Part shown: piece after piece, positions 17,638 through 27,576 of the stretch
Numbering within the stretch: the stretch's first letter is position 1
Layout: the number at the start of each line of letters is the position of its first letter
Source: Noviherbaspirillum autotrophicum
GTDB taxonomy: Bacteria > Pseudomonadota > Gammaproteobacteria > Burkholderiales > Burkholderiaceae_D
Reading direction: 5' to 3'
Assembly: GCF_000818395.1 (NCBI RefSeq)
Contig: NZ_JWJG01000028.1
Coordinates: 3,362,962-3,426,961 of the forward strand
Length of the DNA stretch: 64,000 nucleotides
Notes under the pieces: generated by a model
Told to the model about the DNA's origin: nothing
The model's database searches: none
What the model saw: only the letters and a program-made list of their open reading frames with translations
Made by a program: the position numbers and the translations under genes

Positions 17638-18177
17638 ATGCCGTTGACGATGATGGATGTGATCGATTCCGCCGTAAAAATCGGGTTGGGCGCCGCGATT
17701 TCCGCGTTCGCGTCCTACAAGACCAACAAATCGAACCATCTCAATGAAAAAGACAAGGAAGTGCGCGCGCACAAGATCAAGACCATCGAGATGGTGGCTG
17801 AAAAATGCGAGCACTTCATCAACTGCTATCTGAACTTCCGCAACAGGCTGGCCGGAATCCTGAGAAAAAGAAGCACCGACGATGAATTCCTGCTGCCCCA
17901 GCCCCTGATTGAAAGCCTGCAGGAGATCGACAAGGATTTGTTTTCTGCGTTGGAAAGCGTGAATACGGCGCGCGCTCGCTTGAGCTTGATGCGTGCCACG
18001 CAGGCACAGGCGGAACTGTCGCGGATGATCAGCTTGCTGTCGCGCATACGCAATCCGATCATGCAGGAACACCGGGCTCCCAGCCAATCCGCATTCGACA
18101 AGTTCACGCAGGAGATGTCGGATGCGATCAATCATTTCCATGAAGAGCTGGCCAAGCTCTACGAGGGGATCACCTGA
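17638..18177 (+). CDS. Hypothetical protein, helical, 179 aa
   Basis: I do not recognise a family. The protein has one possible N-terminal membrane or amphipathic segment (IDSAVKIGLGAAISAFASY) and then a long, charged, mostly helical region (about 30-175), suggesting a coiled bundle. GAGGTGGGC precedes the ATG at 17638, which I prefer to the upstream in-frame codon at 17578. Codon use is less GC-rich than its neighbours, with lysine- and asparagine-rich stretches (KTNKSNHLNEKDKE), which might indicate later acquisition. Confidence 0.6.
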   Translation: MPLTMMDVIDSAVKIGLGAAISAFASYKTNKSNHLNEKDKEVRAHKIKTIEMVAEKCEHFINCYLNFRNRLAGILRKRSTDDEFLLPQPLIESLQEIDKDLFSALESVNTARARLSLMRATQAQAELSRMISLLSRIRNPIMQEHRAPSQSAFDKFTQEMSDAINHFHEELAKLYEGIT

Positions 18178-18198
18178 GGGTGGCAAAGGCGCATCGCC

Positions 18199-18600
18199 TC
18201 AACGGAATTTCTTCCAGTTCCTCTCGATCTCGCCCAGCTCGATCTCGATCGCCCGGGTGCTGATCATGATTTCGTACAGCGAGAACAGCAGGGATACGAC
18301 CAGGAATAGCAGGCTGAGGCCGAACACGTATTGCGCGAGCGGGATCACCTCGATGAAAACCAGGAACATCGACAGCGCGCACAGCAGAAAGCTCGATACG
18401 CCCATCGCCTGCATGCGGCGGATCAGCGTGACCCGCGTGCGCAGGTTGGCGATCTGGCCGATCACGGCATCGGTCAGGTTTTCCTGATTCTGGCTGTGCA
18501 GGTGCCGGATCAGTTGCGTGAGGACGATGAAGCGGTTGGTATAGGCCAGCAGCAGCAGTGAAATGGCCGGGAACAGCAGGGCGGGTGTGGTCAGGGTCAT
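18199..18600 (-). CDS. DUF2721 membrane protein
   Basis: The 133-residue protein has three hydrophobic helices: near residues 8-24, 66-84 and 89-110. The pattern FPAISLLLLAYTNRF and RTRVTLIRRMQAMGVSSFLLC is that of DUF2721. Function is unknown. It stands alone and converges with the helical hypothetical gene on its left. Confidence 0.8.
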   Translation of the reverse strand: MTLTTPALLFPAISLLLLAYTNRFIVLTQLIRHLHSQNQENLTDAVIGQIANLRTRVTLIRRMQAMGVSSFLLCALSMFLVFIEVIPLAQYVFGLSLLFLVVSLLFSLYEIMISTRAIEIELGEIERNWKKFR

Positions 18601-18642
18601 GGAAGGGCAACGGAAAAACGGAAATCGCGCTGCCGCCGCATT

Positions 18643-19488
18643 TTACCCGCCTAGTATCTTCCTGTGAAACGCCAGATGGTCTTCGATGAAACTGGCGATG
18701 AAATAGTAGCTGTGGTCGTAGCCCTCGTGCAGGCGCAGCGTGAGCGGCTGGTTGGCTTGCAGGCAGGCTTGTTCGAATGCCAGCGGCAGCAGCTGGTCTT
18801 TCAGGAATTCGTCGCCCAGTCCCTGGTCGATCAGAATCCCTTCGGGGAAAGGCGTGTTGCGCTTTTTCATCAGCTCGCTCGCGTCATGCTCCTGCCATGC
18901 CTGCATGCGGTCGCCGAGGTAGTTCGAAAACGCCTTGTGCCCCCACGGGCAGCGCATCGGCGACGAGATCGGCGCGAACGCCGACACCGAGCGAAAGCGG
19001 TCCGGGTGGCGCAGCGCCAGCAGCAGCGCGCCGTGCCCGCCCATCGAATGGCCGAAGATGCCGACCTTCTGCTCGTCGGCATTGAATTCCCGCAGGATCA
19101 GGTCGCGCAGCTCGATAGCGACATACGATTCCATCTTGAAATGCGCACTCCATGGCGGCTCGGTTGCATCCAGATAGAAGCCGGCGCCGTGGCCGAGCTG
19201 CCAGTCGCCGTCGGCACCGGCGACGCCGGTGTTGCGCGGACTGGTGTCAGGCGCCACCAGCATGATGCCGTATTGCGTAGCGAGCCGCTGCGCGCCGGCC
19301 TTGATCATGAACGTCTCTTCGTTGCAGGTGAGTCCGGCCAGGTAGAACAGCACCGGCACCATCTGGCTTTTTTCGCCCGGCGGATGGAATACCGAAAACT
19401 GCATCGGCAGCCCGATCTTTTCCGAATCGTGCCGGTAGAACGCCTGCACGCCGCCGAATGCGCGATGTTCGCGTAGAACCTCCAGCAT
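18643..19488 (-). CDS. fghA: S-formylglutathione hydrolase
   Basis: The 281-residue esterase-fold enzyme hydrolyses S-formylglutathione to glutathione and formate, the second step of glutathione-dependent formaldehyde oxidation. Diagnostic motifs are YLAGLTCNEETF, APDTSPR, and the nucleophile elbow FGHSMGGHGAL with Ser148. The closing histidine is in GYDHSYYF. AGGGAG lies three bases before the ATG at 19488. It follows adhC by ten bases on the same strand, so the two pathway enzymes are an operon. Confidence 0.93.
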   Translation of the reverse strand: MLEVLREHRAFGGVQAFYRHDSEKIGLPMQFSVFHPPGEKSQMVPVLFYLAGLTCNEETFMIKAGAQRLATQYGIMLVAPDTSPRNTGVAGADGDWQLGHGAGFYLDATEPPWSAHFKMESYVAIELRDLILREFNADEQKVGIFGHSMGGHGALLLALRHPDRFRSVSAFAPISSPMRCPWGHKAFSNYLGDRMQAWQEHDASELMKKRNTPFPEGILIDQGLGDEFLKDQLLPLAFEQACLQANQPLTLRLHEGYDHSYYFIASFIEDHLAFHRKILGG

Positions 19489-19498
19489 CACTCTCCCT

Positions 19499-20605
19499 TC
19501 AGTAGAGAACAACGGAGCGGATCGATTCGCCGCGCTTCATCAGGTCGAAGCCGTCATTGATCTGATCGAGCGACAGGCGGTGCGTGATCAGCGAGTCGAT
19601 ATCGAGCTTGCCTTGCATATACCAGTCGACGATCTTCGGCACATCGGTGCGCCCGCGCGCGCCGCCGAACGCGCTGCCCTTCCACATGCGGCCGGTGACC
19701 AGCTGGAACGGCCGGGTGCGGATTTCCTCGCCGGCGCCGGCTACGCCGATGATGACCGACACGCCCCATCCCTTGTGGCAGCACTCCAGCGCCTGGCGCA
19801 TGGTGATGGTGTTGCCGATGCATTCGAAGCTGTAATCGACACCGCCGTCGGTCAGCTGGACGATGGCATCGACCACGTTGCCGTCCTGCTGCGGGTTAAT
19901 GAAATGCGTCACGCCGAAGCGGCGTGCGATATCCTCGCGCGCCGGATTGAGGTCGATGCCGATGATCTTGTCGGCGCCGACCATGCGCGCGGCCTGTGCC
20001 ACGTTCAGCCCGATGCCGCCCAGTCCGAAGATCGCCACGTTGGCCCCGGCTTCGACCTTAGCCGTAAACAGCACGGCGCCGACGCCGGTGGTCACGCCGC
20101 AACCGATGTAGCACACCTTGTCGAAGGGCGCGTCGGGGCGGATCTTCGCCAGCGCGATTTCCGGCACCACGATGTGGTTGGAAAAGGTCGACGTGCCCAT
20201 GTAATGGAACAAGGGCTTGCCGTCCAGGGAAAAGCGGCTGGTACCGTCCGGCATCACACCGCGACCCTGGGTGGCGCGAATTGCCTGGCACAAGTTGGTT
20301 TTGCGCGAAAGACAGAACTTGCACTGACGGCATTCCGGTGTGTACAGCGGTATGACATGGTCCCCGGGCCGTAACGAGCTCACCTGCGGCCCGGTTTCGA
20401 GCACGATGCCGGCGCCTTCATGTCCCAGTATCGACGGAAAGATTCCTTCCGGATCGGTGCCGGACAGCGTGTAGTAATCAGTATGGCAAATGCCGGTGGC
20501 CTTGACCTCGACCAGCACCTCGCCCGCGCGCGGTCCCTCCAGCTCCACGTCGGCCACTTCCAGCGGCGCGCCGGCTTTCCATGCGATGGCGGCTTTTGTT
20601 TTCAT
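19499..20605 (-). CDS. adhC: S-(hydroxymethyl)glutathione dehydrogenase / class III alcohol dehydrogenase
   Basis: The 368-residue zinc dehydrogenase oxidises S-hydroxymethylglutathione to S-formylglutathione with NAD+. Catalytic zinc ligands appear in TGICHTDYYTLSG and LGHEGAGIV; the structural zinc loop is CRQCKFC...TNLC. The Rossmann motif is FGLGGIGLN. The start MKTKAAIAWKAG at 20605 is fixed by homology and GAGGTG upstream. It forms the formaldehyde-detoxification operon with fghA. No frmR repressor gene is adjacent. Confidence 0.95.
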   Translation of the reverse strand: MKTKAAIAWKAGAPLEVADVELEGPRAGEVLVEVKATGICHTDYYTLSGTDPEGIFPSILGHEGAGIVLETGPQVSSLRPGDHVIPLYTPECRQCKFCLSRKTNLCQAIRATQGRGVMPDGTSRFSLDGKPLFHYMGTSTFSNHIVVPEIALAKIRPDAPFDKVCYIGCGVTTGVGAVLFTAKVEAGANVAIFGLGGIGLNVAQAARMVGADKIIGIDLNPAREDIARRFGVTHFINPQQDGNVVDAIVQLTDGGVDYSFECIGNTITMRQALECCHKGWGVSVIIGVAGAGEEIRTRPFQLVTGRMWKGSAFGGARGRTDVPKIVDWYMQGKLDIDSLITHRLSLDQINDGFDLMKRGESIRSVVLY

Positions 20606-20708
20606 CAGGCACCTCGTAATCGGATGCCTGATTGGATGGCATTTGCACCGATAGATTCCGATGCGCGGATAGACGGCGATTAAGGTCGATGCATGCCGGC
20701 TATGGTTG

Positions 20709-21710
<1,002 letters not shown>

Positions 21711-21956
21711 GATGGATCGCAACCGGAAAAAGGGGGAGGCCGACTGGCCGGGAAAGCATACTTTAACGTAAGTGTTGCACTGGAAAACAGGAGATTGGAA
21801 AGGTCTGTCTTCAGCCGCTACATAGCGGGTAATGCACCGCTGCATGATAGCGCGCTCCACCTCCGTATTTGAGATTGCGCAAGCGTTGCCATGCCTGGTG
21901 TCCTATGTTGAACCGATCGGGAGGCCCACGCGGCGGCACAACGACAGGAGGCGATC

Positions 21957-22379
21957 ATGAACGAGCAGGAGAACGTGCAACTGGTCAGGCAAGGCTATGA
22001 CGCCTTCAAGAAGGGCGACATTCCGGGACTGCTTCAGCTGTTCGCCGACGACATCGCGTGGACGCTGGACAAGATCGAACAAGTGCCGTTTTCCGGCCAG
22101 CGCCGCGGCAAAGACCAGGTAACGGAATTCTTCAAGCTGCTGGATGAAAACATGCATCCGCTGCAATTCGACCCGCAACAATTTATCGCGCAGGATGACA
22201 AGGTGGTGGCCTTGGGGCACGCCGTATGGAGCGTCAAGTCGACCGACCGGCGTTTTGAAAGCGACTGGGCGCATGTGTTTTCCGTTCAGAGCGGAAAAAT
22301 CACCAGCTTCCGGGAATACACCGATACCGCCGCGAGCGCCGCCGCCTTCCGCGAGCCGGGGCCGGATGTGGCAATTTGA
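21957..22379 (+). CDS. SnoaL/NTF2-like protein
   Basis: The 140-residue protein is an NTF2-like cone fold of the SnoaL/ketosteroid isomerase-like group: VRQGYDAFKKGDIPGLLQLF, DDIAWTL, GKDQVTEFF and the closing strand SGKITSFREYTDTA. Such proteins bind or isomerise small hydrophobic molecules; the ligand is unknown. AGGAGG five bases before the ATG is an excellent ribosome site. It is followed by three more single small genes on the same strand, which may form a stress-related group. Confidence 0.82.
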   Translation: MNEQENVQLVRQGYDAFKKGDIPGLLQLFADDIAWTLDKIEQVPFSGQRRGKDQVTEFFKLLDENMHPLQFDPQQFIAQDDKVVALGHAVWSVKSTDRRFESDWAHVFSVQSGKITSFREYTDTAASAAAFREPGPDVAI

Positions 22380-22391
22380 TTGATATGCGGA

Positions 22392-22419
22392 TTGCATGTC
22401 GGATGGCGCTGCCTATACT
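22392..22419 (+). promoter_or_regulatory. Sigma70 promoter of the DUF1269 gene
   Basis: TTGCAT (22392-22397) and TATACT (22414-22419) are separated by 16 bp and lie 48 bp before the start codon of the DUF1269 gene, outside the upstream coding frame. Confidence 0.55.
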
Positions 22420-22466
22420 GAAAGCCGGCGATGCAACGCCGGTTTCTGCAGCGAGAGGAGCCCGTC

Positions 22467-22973
22467 ATGAGACACCGACTTTATTACCTGCTTCCCGATA
22501 TTGAATGCGCGCGTCGCACGCTGGATGATTTGTTGCTGAGCAGGATAGAGCAGCGATATGTCCATTTCCTCAGCCTGGGCGCGCCGCTTCCGTCCGACCT
22601 GCCCGAAGCCAACATCCTTCATCGAACCGATGTGGTGCATGGGGCCGGCAACGGCATGCTGATCGGTGCCGCGCTGGGCCTGGCCCTCGGGGCCTTGCTG
22701 GCTATGAATGTCGACCTCGCGTCGCCGTCGGCGGTGGTGGTGGGCACGACGCTGCTGGGCCTGATCTTTGGCGGATGGGCTGCCAGCATGGTCGCGGCCG
22801 CCTTGCCCAACACGCGCCTGAAAGCCTTCTACCCCGAAATTGAAAAAGGCAAGGTGCTGATGATCGCGGACATCCCGGCGAGTCGCATCAAGGAAATTGA
22901 AAAAGTGCTGGAGGAGCGCCATCCCGAAATGCGCTTCAGCGGCGAAGACCCGCGCATTCCGGCATTTCCGTAA
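22467..22973 (+). CDS. DUF1269 membrane protein
   Basis: The 168-residue protein fits DUF1269. The soluble N-terminus is LYYLLPDIECARRTLDDLLL, then RIEQRYVHFL and LPEANILHRTDVVHG. Two glycine-rich membrane helices follow (about 62-82 and 87-108). The conserved end is PNTRLKAFYPEIEKGKVLMIADIP, finishing with IPAFP. The family is often stress-induced but has no defined activity. GAGAGGAG lies six bases before the ATG. Confidence 0.85.
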   Translation: MRHRLYYLLPDIECARRTLDDLLLSRIEQRYVHFLSLGAPLPSDLPEANILHRTDVVHGAGNGMLIGAALGLALGALLAMNVDLASPSAVVVGTTLLGLIFGGWAASMVAAALPNTRLKAFYPEIEKGKVLMIADIPASRIKEIEKVLEERHPEMRFSGEDPRIPAFP

Positions 22974-23051
22974 CGCTGTCCGGCGCCAAGGGCCGGGGTC
23001 GCCGCCGACTCCGGTGGCGGCGTCTTCGAGTTTGCATTGCTGGAGACCGAC

Positions 23052-23570
23052 ATGGAACTACACATGCGTTCGCACCGCTGGGATGCGCGTGCGCCGGACT
23101 GGACGGCAGCGGTTGCCGCCGGATTCGTCGCCGGCGCAGTCCTGATGGTGCTGGAACTGCTCTGGACGACCAACCTGATGGGGGCCACTCCGTGGACCAT
23201 TCCGCACAAGATCGCTGCCATCGTGATGGGGCCGGAGGTGGCGCGCACGCACGACTTCAGCATTGCCGTCGTCGGCGTGGCCTTGGTCACCCATTACGTG
23301 CTGGGCATCGTGTTCGGCCTGATCCTGGCAGCGGTGATGGCACCGTTTCGTTTCGATTCCAGCTTGGGCATGGCAGTCGCCGTTGGCGCGGTATTCGGGC
23401 TGTTGCTGTACCTGCTCAATTTTTACGCGATGGCCCGCGCCTTTCCCTGGTTTATCGACCTGCGCGGCTGGCCGAACCTGATCGGGCATTTGATCTTCGG
23501 CATGTCGGCCGCCTTCATGTACTGGAAGCTGGAAGGCGCGCGGTCATCGGCCCGCATCGACGCACTGTAA
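23052..23570 (+). CDS. Four-helix membrane protein of unknown function
   Basis: The 172-residue protein has four predicted membrane helices (about 18-38, 69-95, 104-126 and 139-158). It also has conserved-looking polar residues in membrane positions (H in VTHYVLG, H in LIGHLIFG). I do not recognise a named family. GGAG lies seven bases before the ATG at 23052. It follows the DUF1269 gene by 78 bp and may be cotranscribed. Confidence 0.65.
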   Translation: MELHMRSHRWDARAPDWTAAVAAGFVAGAVLMVLELLWTTNLMGATPWTIPHKIAAIVMGPEVARTHDFSIAVVGVALVTHYVLGIVFGLILAAVMAPFRFDSSLGMAVAVGAVFGLLLYLLNFYAMARAFPWFIDLRGWPNLIGHLIFGMSAAFMYWKLEGARSSARIDAL

Positions 23571-23690
23571 AAACAACGCGACAAGACAACAAGCAGCGGG
23601 CATGACCGTGAGTCGGTAAAACGCAGGCTGCATGCTGCGGAATCTTTCCTTGCTTGCGGCAAATGCAACGTTGCAGTGGGGGCTTCACGC

Positions 23691-23704
23691 TTGATTTGGA
23701 TCAT
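23691..23704 (+). promoter_or_regulatory. FNR/Anr-type box upstream of truncated haemoglobin
   Basis: TTGATTTGGATCAT matches the FNR/Anr consensus TTGAT-N4-ATCAA at 9 of 10 defined bases. It lies 70 bp before the ATG of the globin gene and 120 bp after the preceding gene. I could not place a -10 element at the ideal class II distance, so the exact promoter geometry is open. Confidence 0.6.
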
Positions 23705-23773
23705 TCAACTATTCATAATCGCCGAATAGTCAGAAGGGCTAGGTCATCCCTGGCAGCAACAAGCGAGAAGCAA

Positions 23774-24151
23774 ATGGAAAACGGGAATGCGGTAAGCGAA
23801 GCATCGATCAAGGTCATGGTCGACAGCTTTTATGCAGAAGTGCGCAAGGATGAGGTGCTGGGGCCGGTGTTCGAGCACGCATTGCACGGACAATGGGATG
23901 CGCACATGCCGCGTATGTATGCATTCTGGTCCACGGTGCTGCTCGGCAGCGGCAGTTTTCAAGGCAACGTGTACGGCAAGCACATGGCGCTGCCCGGCAT
24001 TACCAAGGAGCACTTCGTTCGCTGGCTCGCGCTGTTCAAGGACACGGTCAACCGGCTCTGGGCACCGGAGGCAGCGCAGGAAGCCATGCTGGTCGCCGAC
24101 CGTATCGCGGGCAGCCTGCAATACGGATTCTTCGGCAAGCGGCTGGCTTGA
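23774..24151 (+). CDS. Group III truncated haemoglobin
   Basis: The 125-residue protein is a 2-on-2 globin of group III. The proximal haem-ligand histidine is likely H80 in KEHFVRWLALF, the typical HFxxWLxxF motif. The E-helix region is YAFWSTVLLGSGSFQGN with B10/CD1 aromatic residues. Group III globins such as Campylobacter Ctb bind O2 tightly and are implicated in microaerobic or nitrosative metabolism. The gene is preceded by an FNR-like box, suggesting induction when oxygen is low. GAGAAG before the ATG is a modest ribosome site. Confidence 0.88.
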   Translation: MENGNAVSEASIKVMVDSFYAEVRKDEVLGPVFEHALHGQWDAHMPRMYAFWSTVLLGSGSFQGNVYGKHMALPGITKEHFVRWLALFKDTVNRLWAPEAAQEAMLVADRIAGSLQYGFFGKRLA

Positions 24152-24175
24152 TAACATAGGCGCCGGCAGCGCCGC

Positions 24176-24445
24176 TTAACCGGGCGGCGCGTCCTCGTCC
24201 GGTTCCTCCGGCTCCTCGTTGTGCAGGTATGAAAAGCGCGGCTTTTGTTCTTCCGCCGAAGGGCGCCGGTCCGCGTACTCCTGTTCCTCGACCACGTCGA
24301 GATACTGGCTGCCGTCGATCGGGTGCGTCCTCAGCGTGCCGTCGACGGCGGTTGTGTCTTGCGTTATGTCTTGCGGTGTTTCTTGCCGGGGCGACTGCGT
24401 ATGTTCATGCTTGTCGCGCAACGGATGCCTGGTCTGCTGTTCCAT
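24176..24445 (-). CDS. Small acidic/hydrophilic hypothetical protein, 89 aa
   Basis: The predicted protein is entirely polar: Gln, Thr and His rich at the start (MEQQTRHPLRDKHEH) and strongly acidic at the end (NEEPEEPDEDAPPG). It is probably disordered. AAGGAGGA stands six bases before the ATG at 24445, a strong reason to accept it. No family is recognised; it resembles small stress-associated hydrophilic proteins only in composition. Confidence 0.55.
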   Translation of the reverse strand: MEQQTRHPLRDKHEHTQSPRQETPQDITQDTTAVDGTLRTHPIDGSQYLDVVEEQEYADRRPSAEEQKPRFSYLHNEEPEEPDEDAPPG

Positions 24446-24543
24446 GACGTCCTCCTTTTCCATCCGACTGCGCACACAGGAAAAGTTCCTTCATTCAGTG
24501 CAGGCAGAATAATCCGGCATGCGCGGGAACTGGCAATGTCGCC

Positions 24544-25053
24544 CTAAAACGTGCCGACGAAGTCGCGCTTGCCAATATTCACGCCATTGTGGCGCAGGAT
24601 CGCGTAGGCGGTGGTGACGTGGAAAAAAAGCTGCGGCATTCCATAGTGCAAGAGATACGTCATTCCGGAAAACTGTTTTTCCCGCGCCGTGCCGGCGAAC
24701 ACGACGATGTCGCGTTCCTCGCTGCCGTCGATCTGCTCCGGCGTCAGGCTGTCGACAAAGGCGAGCGTCTTGGCGATGCGTTCGCGCAGTTCGGAAAAAC
24801 TCTGCTCCGTATCTTCATGCGACGGCACCTCGACGCCGGCCAGCCGCGCCGCGATACCCTTGGCAAAATCGGATGCGATCTGGACTTGCCGGGTCAGCGG
24901 AAACATGTCTGGGAACAGGCGCGCGCCCAGCAGCGCATCGGGGTCGATCTTTTTTTCGCTGGCATGGCTTTCCGCCTTGTGCAGGATTTCGATCAGGCTG
25001 TGAAGCATTTGCCGGATGACGGGAACGGATGCGGTATACATCGAAATGGCCAT
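24544..25053 (-). CDS. DUF1993 family protein
   Basis: The 169-residue protein matches DUF1993: MYTASVPVIRQMLHSLIEIL, ARLFPDMFPLTRQVQIASDFAKG, and the C-terminal LLHYGMPQLFFHVTTAYAIL. The fold is a four-helix bundle like DinB/YfiT, and the histidines H136 and H144 could bind a metal. Function is unknown. GAGGAG is five bases before the ATG. Confidence 0.85.
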   Translation of the reverse strand: MAISMYTASVPVIRQMLHSLIEILHKAESHASEKKIDPDALLGARLFPDMFPLTRQVQIASDFAKGIAARLAGVEVPSHEDTEQSFSELRERIAKTLAFVDSLTPEQIDGSEERDIVVFAGTAREKQFSGMTYLLHYGMPQLFFHVTTAYAILRHNGVNIGKRDFVGTF

Positions 25054-25097
25054 GGTTTCTCCTCAACGTAGACGATCAGCGATTATAGGCGGACGCT

Positions 25098-25664
25098 TCA
25101 GCGGGCGCTGCGCAAGGTGTCGCGCTGCGCGGTGGCTTGCCTGAGTGCGGCCTCCGCCTGCGCGACTTCCTTTTCCAGCGATTGCTGGCGTGCCCAGTAA
25201 GCCTCGTTCAGTCGCGAGCCGCCGCCGACATTGCCGGTGCGTTCACCCGGCAAGGGCTCGATGCCGGCTTGGCGCCGCTTGCGTGCATCTTCCACCAGCA
25301 TTTCCGCACGGATCACATCCGACGTCGCTTCTTCGAGAGTCTTTTGGCGACCCGTCGCCGGAACCGAATTCACCCGGTTGATCGGCGTCGGCTTGACTTG
25401 CGGAGGAATGGCCGGCTTGTTGCGCGATTCCGTGGTCCACGGATTACCCTTGACCGGCGGCTCGACCGTGATCGTCTCGTCGAGCTTTCCGCCCTTGAGG
25501 ACCTTGTCGGAGTAGACGATACGGCCGTCCGGCATCACCTGGCGATACACGGTAGTGCCGCCTTCCGCGTTTCGCGCCGGTGTCGCGCCGCTGTCGGCAA
25601 GGGCCGGCGCGGCGGCGCAGGCGGCAACGATTGCAAGGATGGCGTGCAGGCAGGGTCGTATCAT
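25098..25664 (-). CDS. Exported DUF4124-like protein
   Basis: The 188-residue protein has a signal peptide (cleavage near ALADSG) followed by a DUF4124-type motif: TVYRQVMPDGRIVYSDKVLKGGK. A Pro-rich middle and a C-terminal charged coiled-coil segment (about 150-188) follow. DUF4124 proteins are periplasmic and of unknown role. AAGGAG, six bases before the ATG at 25664, rejects the longer upstream frame. Confidence 0.75.
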   Translation of the reverse strand: MIRPCLHAILAIVAACAAAPALADSGATPARNAEGGTTVYRQVMPDGRIVYSDKVLKGGKLDETITVEPPVKGNPWTTESRNKPAIPPQVKPTPINRVNSVPATGRQKTLEEATSDVIRAEMLVEDARKRRQAGIEPLPGERTGNVGGGSRLNEAYWARQQSLEKEVAQAEAALRQATAQRDTLRSAR

Positions 25665-25857
25665 GGGAAGCTCCTTGTCGGTGCAGTGACGGACGGGGTC
25701 TGCATAGCATGGCAAGGACCGGCATAGGCGTATTGAAGGCGGTCACGAAAACGTCATTTGGGCGCTACTTTTGTGCGCCGCATTGCCGTCATCATGCTGT
25801 CATCTCACCACCGTAGCATGACGATCTCGCATCGACTGATGGAGCGGGGGAACTGAG

Positions 25858-26058
25858 ATGAGCCCAGATATATTGATCATTCGGGATGGCAATGGTTATC
25901 GCGTGCTGCACGGGCACCTGCGCCTGGCCAGCGAGCTGAGCCTGCGCCAGGAAATCGTCGTCGATGTGCCAGGCGAGGGGCGGATAAGGGTGGTGCGCAC
26001 GCGGCAAGGCGATTTCGCCGCCGCCGGCAGCCAGCGCTTGCCCATCCTCAGGCACTGA
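25858..26058 (+). CDS. Small hypothetical protein, 66 aa
   Basis: The 66-residue protein appears to be a compact all-beta domain (ILIIRDGNGYRVLHG, EIVVDVPGEGRIRVVRT). A weak purine-rich stretch (GGGGGAACTGAG) precedes the ATG. Its end overlaps the end of the convergent diguanylate cyclase gene by 11 bp. No family is recognised. Confidence 0.5.
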   Translation: MSPDILIIRDGNGYRVLHGHLRLASELSLRQEIVVDVPGEGRIRVVRTRQGDFAAAGSQRLPILRH

Positions 26059-27199
26059 GACTGTCGTGCTGGTGGCCGGCTTGCTCGACCACGCAGCGAT
26101 TGCGGCCGCTTTCCTTGGCGCGGTACAGCGCATCGTCGGCCTTCTTGAAGGTGGCCGCCGGCTCAGTCCGGCGCACATGCTCGGCGATACCGATCGAAAT
26201 GGTGACCCGCAGTTCGGCGCCGATATCGGGAAAGGTCAGCCGTTCCACTTTTTTCCTCGTCCGTTCCGCTGTGATCAGTGCGCCTTCGCTCAAGGTGTCG
26301 GTCAGCACCATGACGAATTCCTCGCCGCCGATGCGACCGAAGAAGTCGGTCTGGCGCATGCTTCCCGCCACCGTTGCGGCGACGCTGCGCAATACTGCGT
26401 CGCCGGCCGGATGGCCATAGGTATCGTTGATTTGCTTGAACAGGTCGATGTCGACCATGCAGATGCAGAAGACTGAGCCATTACGCAGGCAGCGCTGCGC
26501 TTCTTCTGCAATCCGTTCCATCAGGTAGCGCCGGTTGTAGACGCCGGTGAGTTCGTCGCGGATAGCCATGTCGCTGATGCGTTGCAGAGCCACTTCCAGT
26601 TCCATATTGCGCTTGGCTAACTCCTGATTGTTGACATGCACCTTGTGCCGCAGGCGGCCGATGTAGCCGGCCAAAAAAGTGAACTGGGCCAGCGTCACCA
26701 GCAGCGCCATCCATTGCAGGATCTCGACCTTCAGCACCACGTCGTCGGGACGCTGGCGCAGCAGCAGTGCGATCAGCACCGTGTAGCCGCACAGGATGAA
26801 CAACGCGAGATAGGCGAAGTCGCGGGTCTTGAAGCGAAACAGGCCGAACAGCAGCATCGACAGCAGCAGCACCAGGTAAGTATTGCGTGCGTCGCCTGAA
26901 AAATACATCAGGTTGAACACCACTAGCGTGGCCGCCGCCATCTGCGGAAAGGTCAGGCTGGGGTCGGCCAGGCGCTTGTTCAGTCCGCTGCGAATGATGC
27001 AATAGAACATCAGGTTGAGTGTCACCATCAGCGCCGCGTAACGCGTCACGATAGTCGTGCTGAAATACCCCATGCGCCAGCACACCAGCACGAATACGGA
27101 ATTCATGAGATAGGCGGCAATCCCAAGGAAAAAGCGCTTGAGCCGCAGCTCCTGTTCAGGGTCGTTGCGGGGATAGATTCCGAAGCTATGTGCAGCCAT
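26048..27199 (-). CDS. Membrane diguanylate cyclase (GGDEF), second copy type
   Basis: The 383-residue protein has six membrane helices (about 22-182) with a DUF-like 7TM-type sensor, a short coiled-coil (190-208) and a GGDEF domain. The active site is intact (GGEEF, 291-295), and an I-site RQTD at 282-285 predicts feedback inhibition. It is not closely similar in the sensor part to the cyclase at 14198, so it is not a recent duplicate. GGGAG lies six bases before the ATG. Confidence 0.9.
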   Translation of the reverse strand: MAAHSFGIYPRNDPEQELRLKRFFLGIAAYLMNSVFVLVCWRMGYFSTTIVTRYAALMVTLNLMFYCIIRSGLNKRLADPSLTFPQMAAATLVVFNLMYFSGDARNTYLVLLLSMLLFGLFRFKTRDFAYLALFILCGYTVLIALLLRQRPDDVVLKVEILQWMALLVTLAQFTFLAGYIGRLRHKVHVNNQELAKRNMELEVALQRISDMAIRDELTGVYNRRYLMERIAEEAQRCLRNGSVFCICMVDIDLFKQINDTYGHPAGDAVLRSVAATVAGSMRQTDFFGRIGGEEFVMVLTDTLSEGALITAERTRKKVERLTFPDIGAELRVTISIGIAEHVRRTEPAATFKKADDALYRAKESGRNRCVVEQAGHQHDSLSA

Positions 27200-27576
27200 G
27201 ACGTCTCCCTCGTTGCGCTGTCTGCCGCAGCGCCGAGCGCTCGTCGCGGGCCAAAAGTGACATGCGCAGGTTAACTTTTGGTATGGATTTATTTATATCC
27301 AAATGGTAATCCATTAGACACTATTCAGTCTGCAAAGAAAGCAGCCATTTCCCACCCATCTCCGCGCGTTGCCGCGCTGCGTCGGCATGTCTTTCATGCA
27401 CGCTAGCCTGTGCAAGGGCGATCATTCTTCTTTCCGGAAAAATTTGTCCTTCACTTCCAGTTACATGACGCTGTGCACCTTGCGTGCGCTCAACGCGGCA
27501 AAACGGCTGCGGCGTACATTAGTTCCATGCCCGGAAAGGTTGTTTGACATTCATAAACAAAGACAGGCGGATAGAG
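27200..27576. other. Divergent intergenic region, cyclase / ATP-grasp gene
   Basis: The 377-bp gap is AT-rich near 27270-27320, where TGGAT/ATCCA motifs are repeated (TGGAT at 27284, ATCCA at 27297 and 27311). This could be regulatory. No RNA gene, terminator or convincing promoter pair was identified. Confidence 0.35.
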
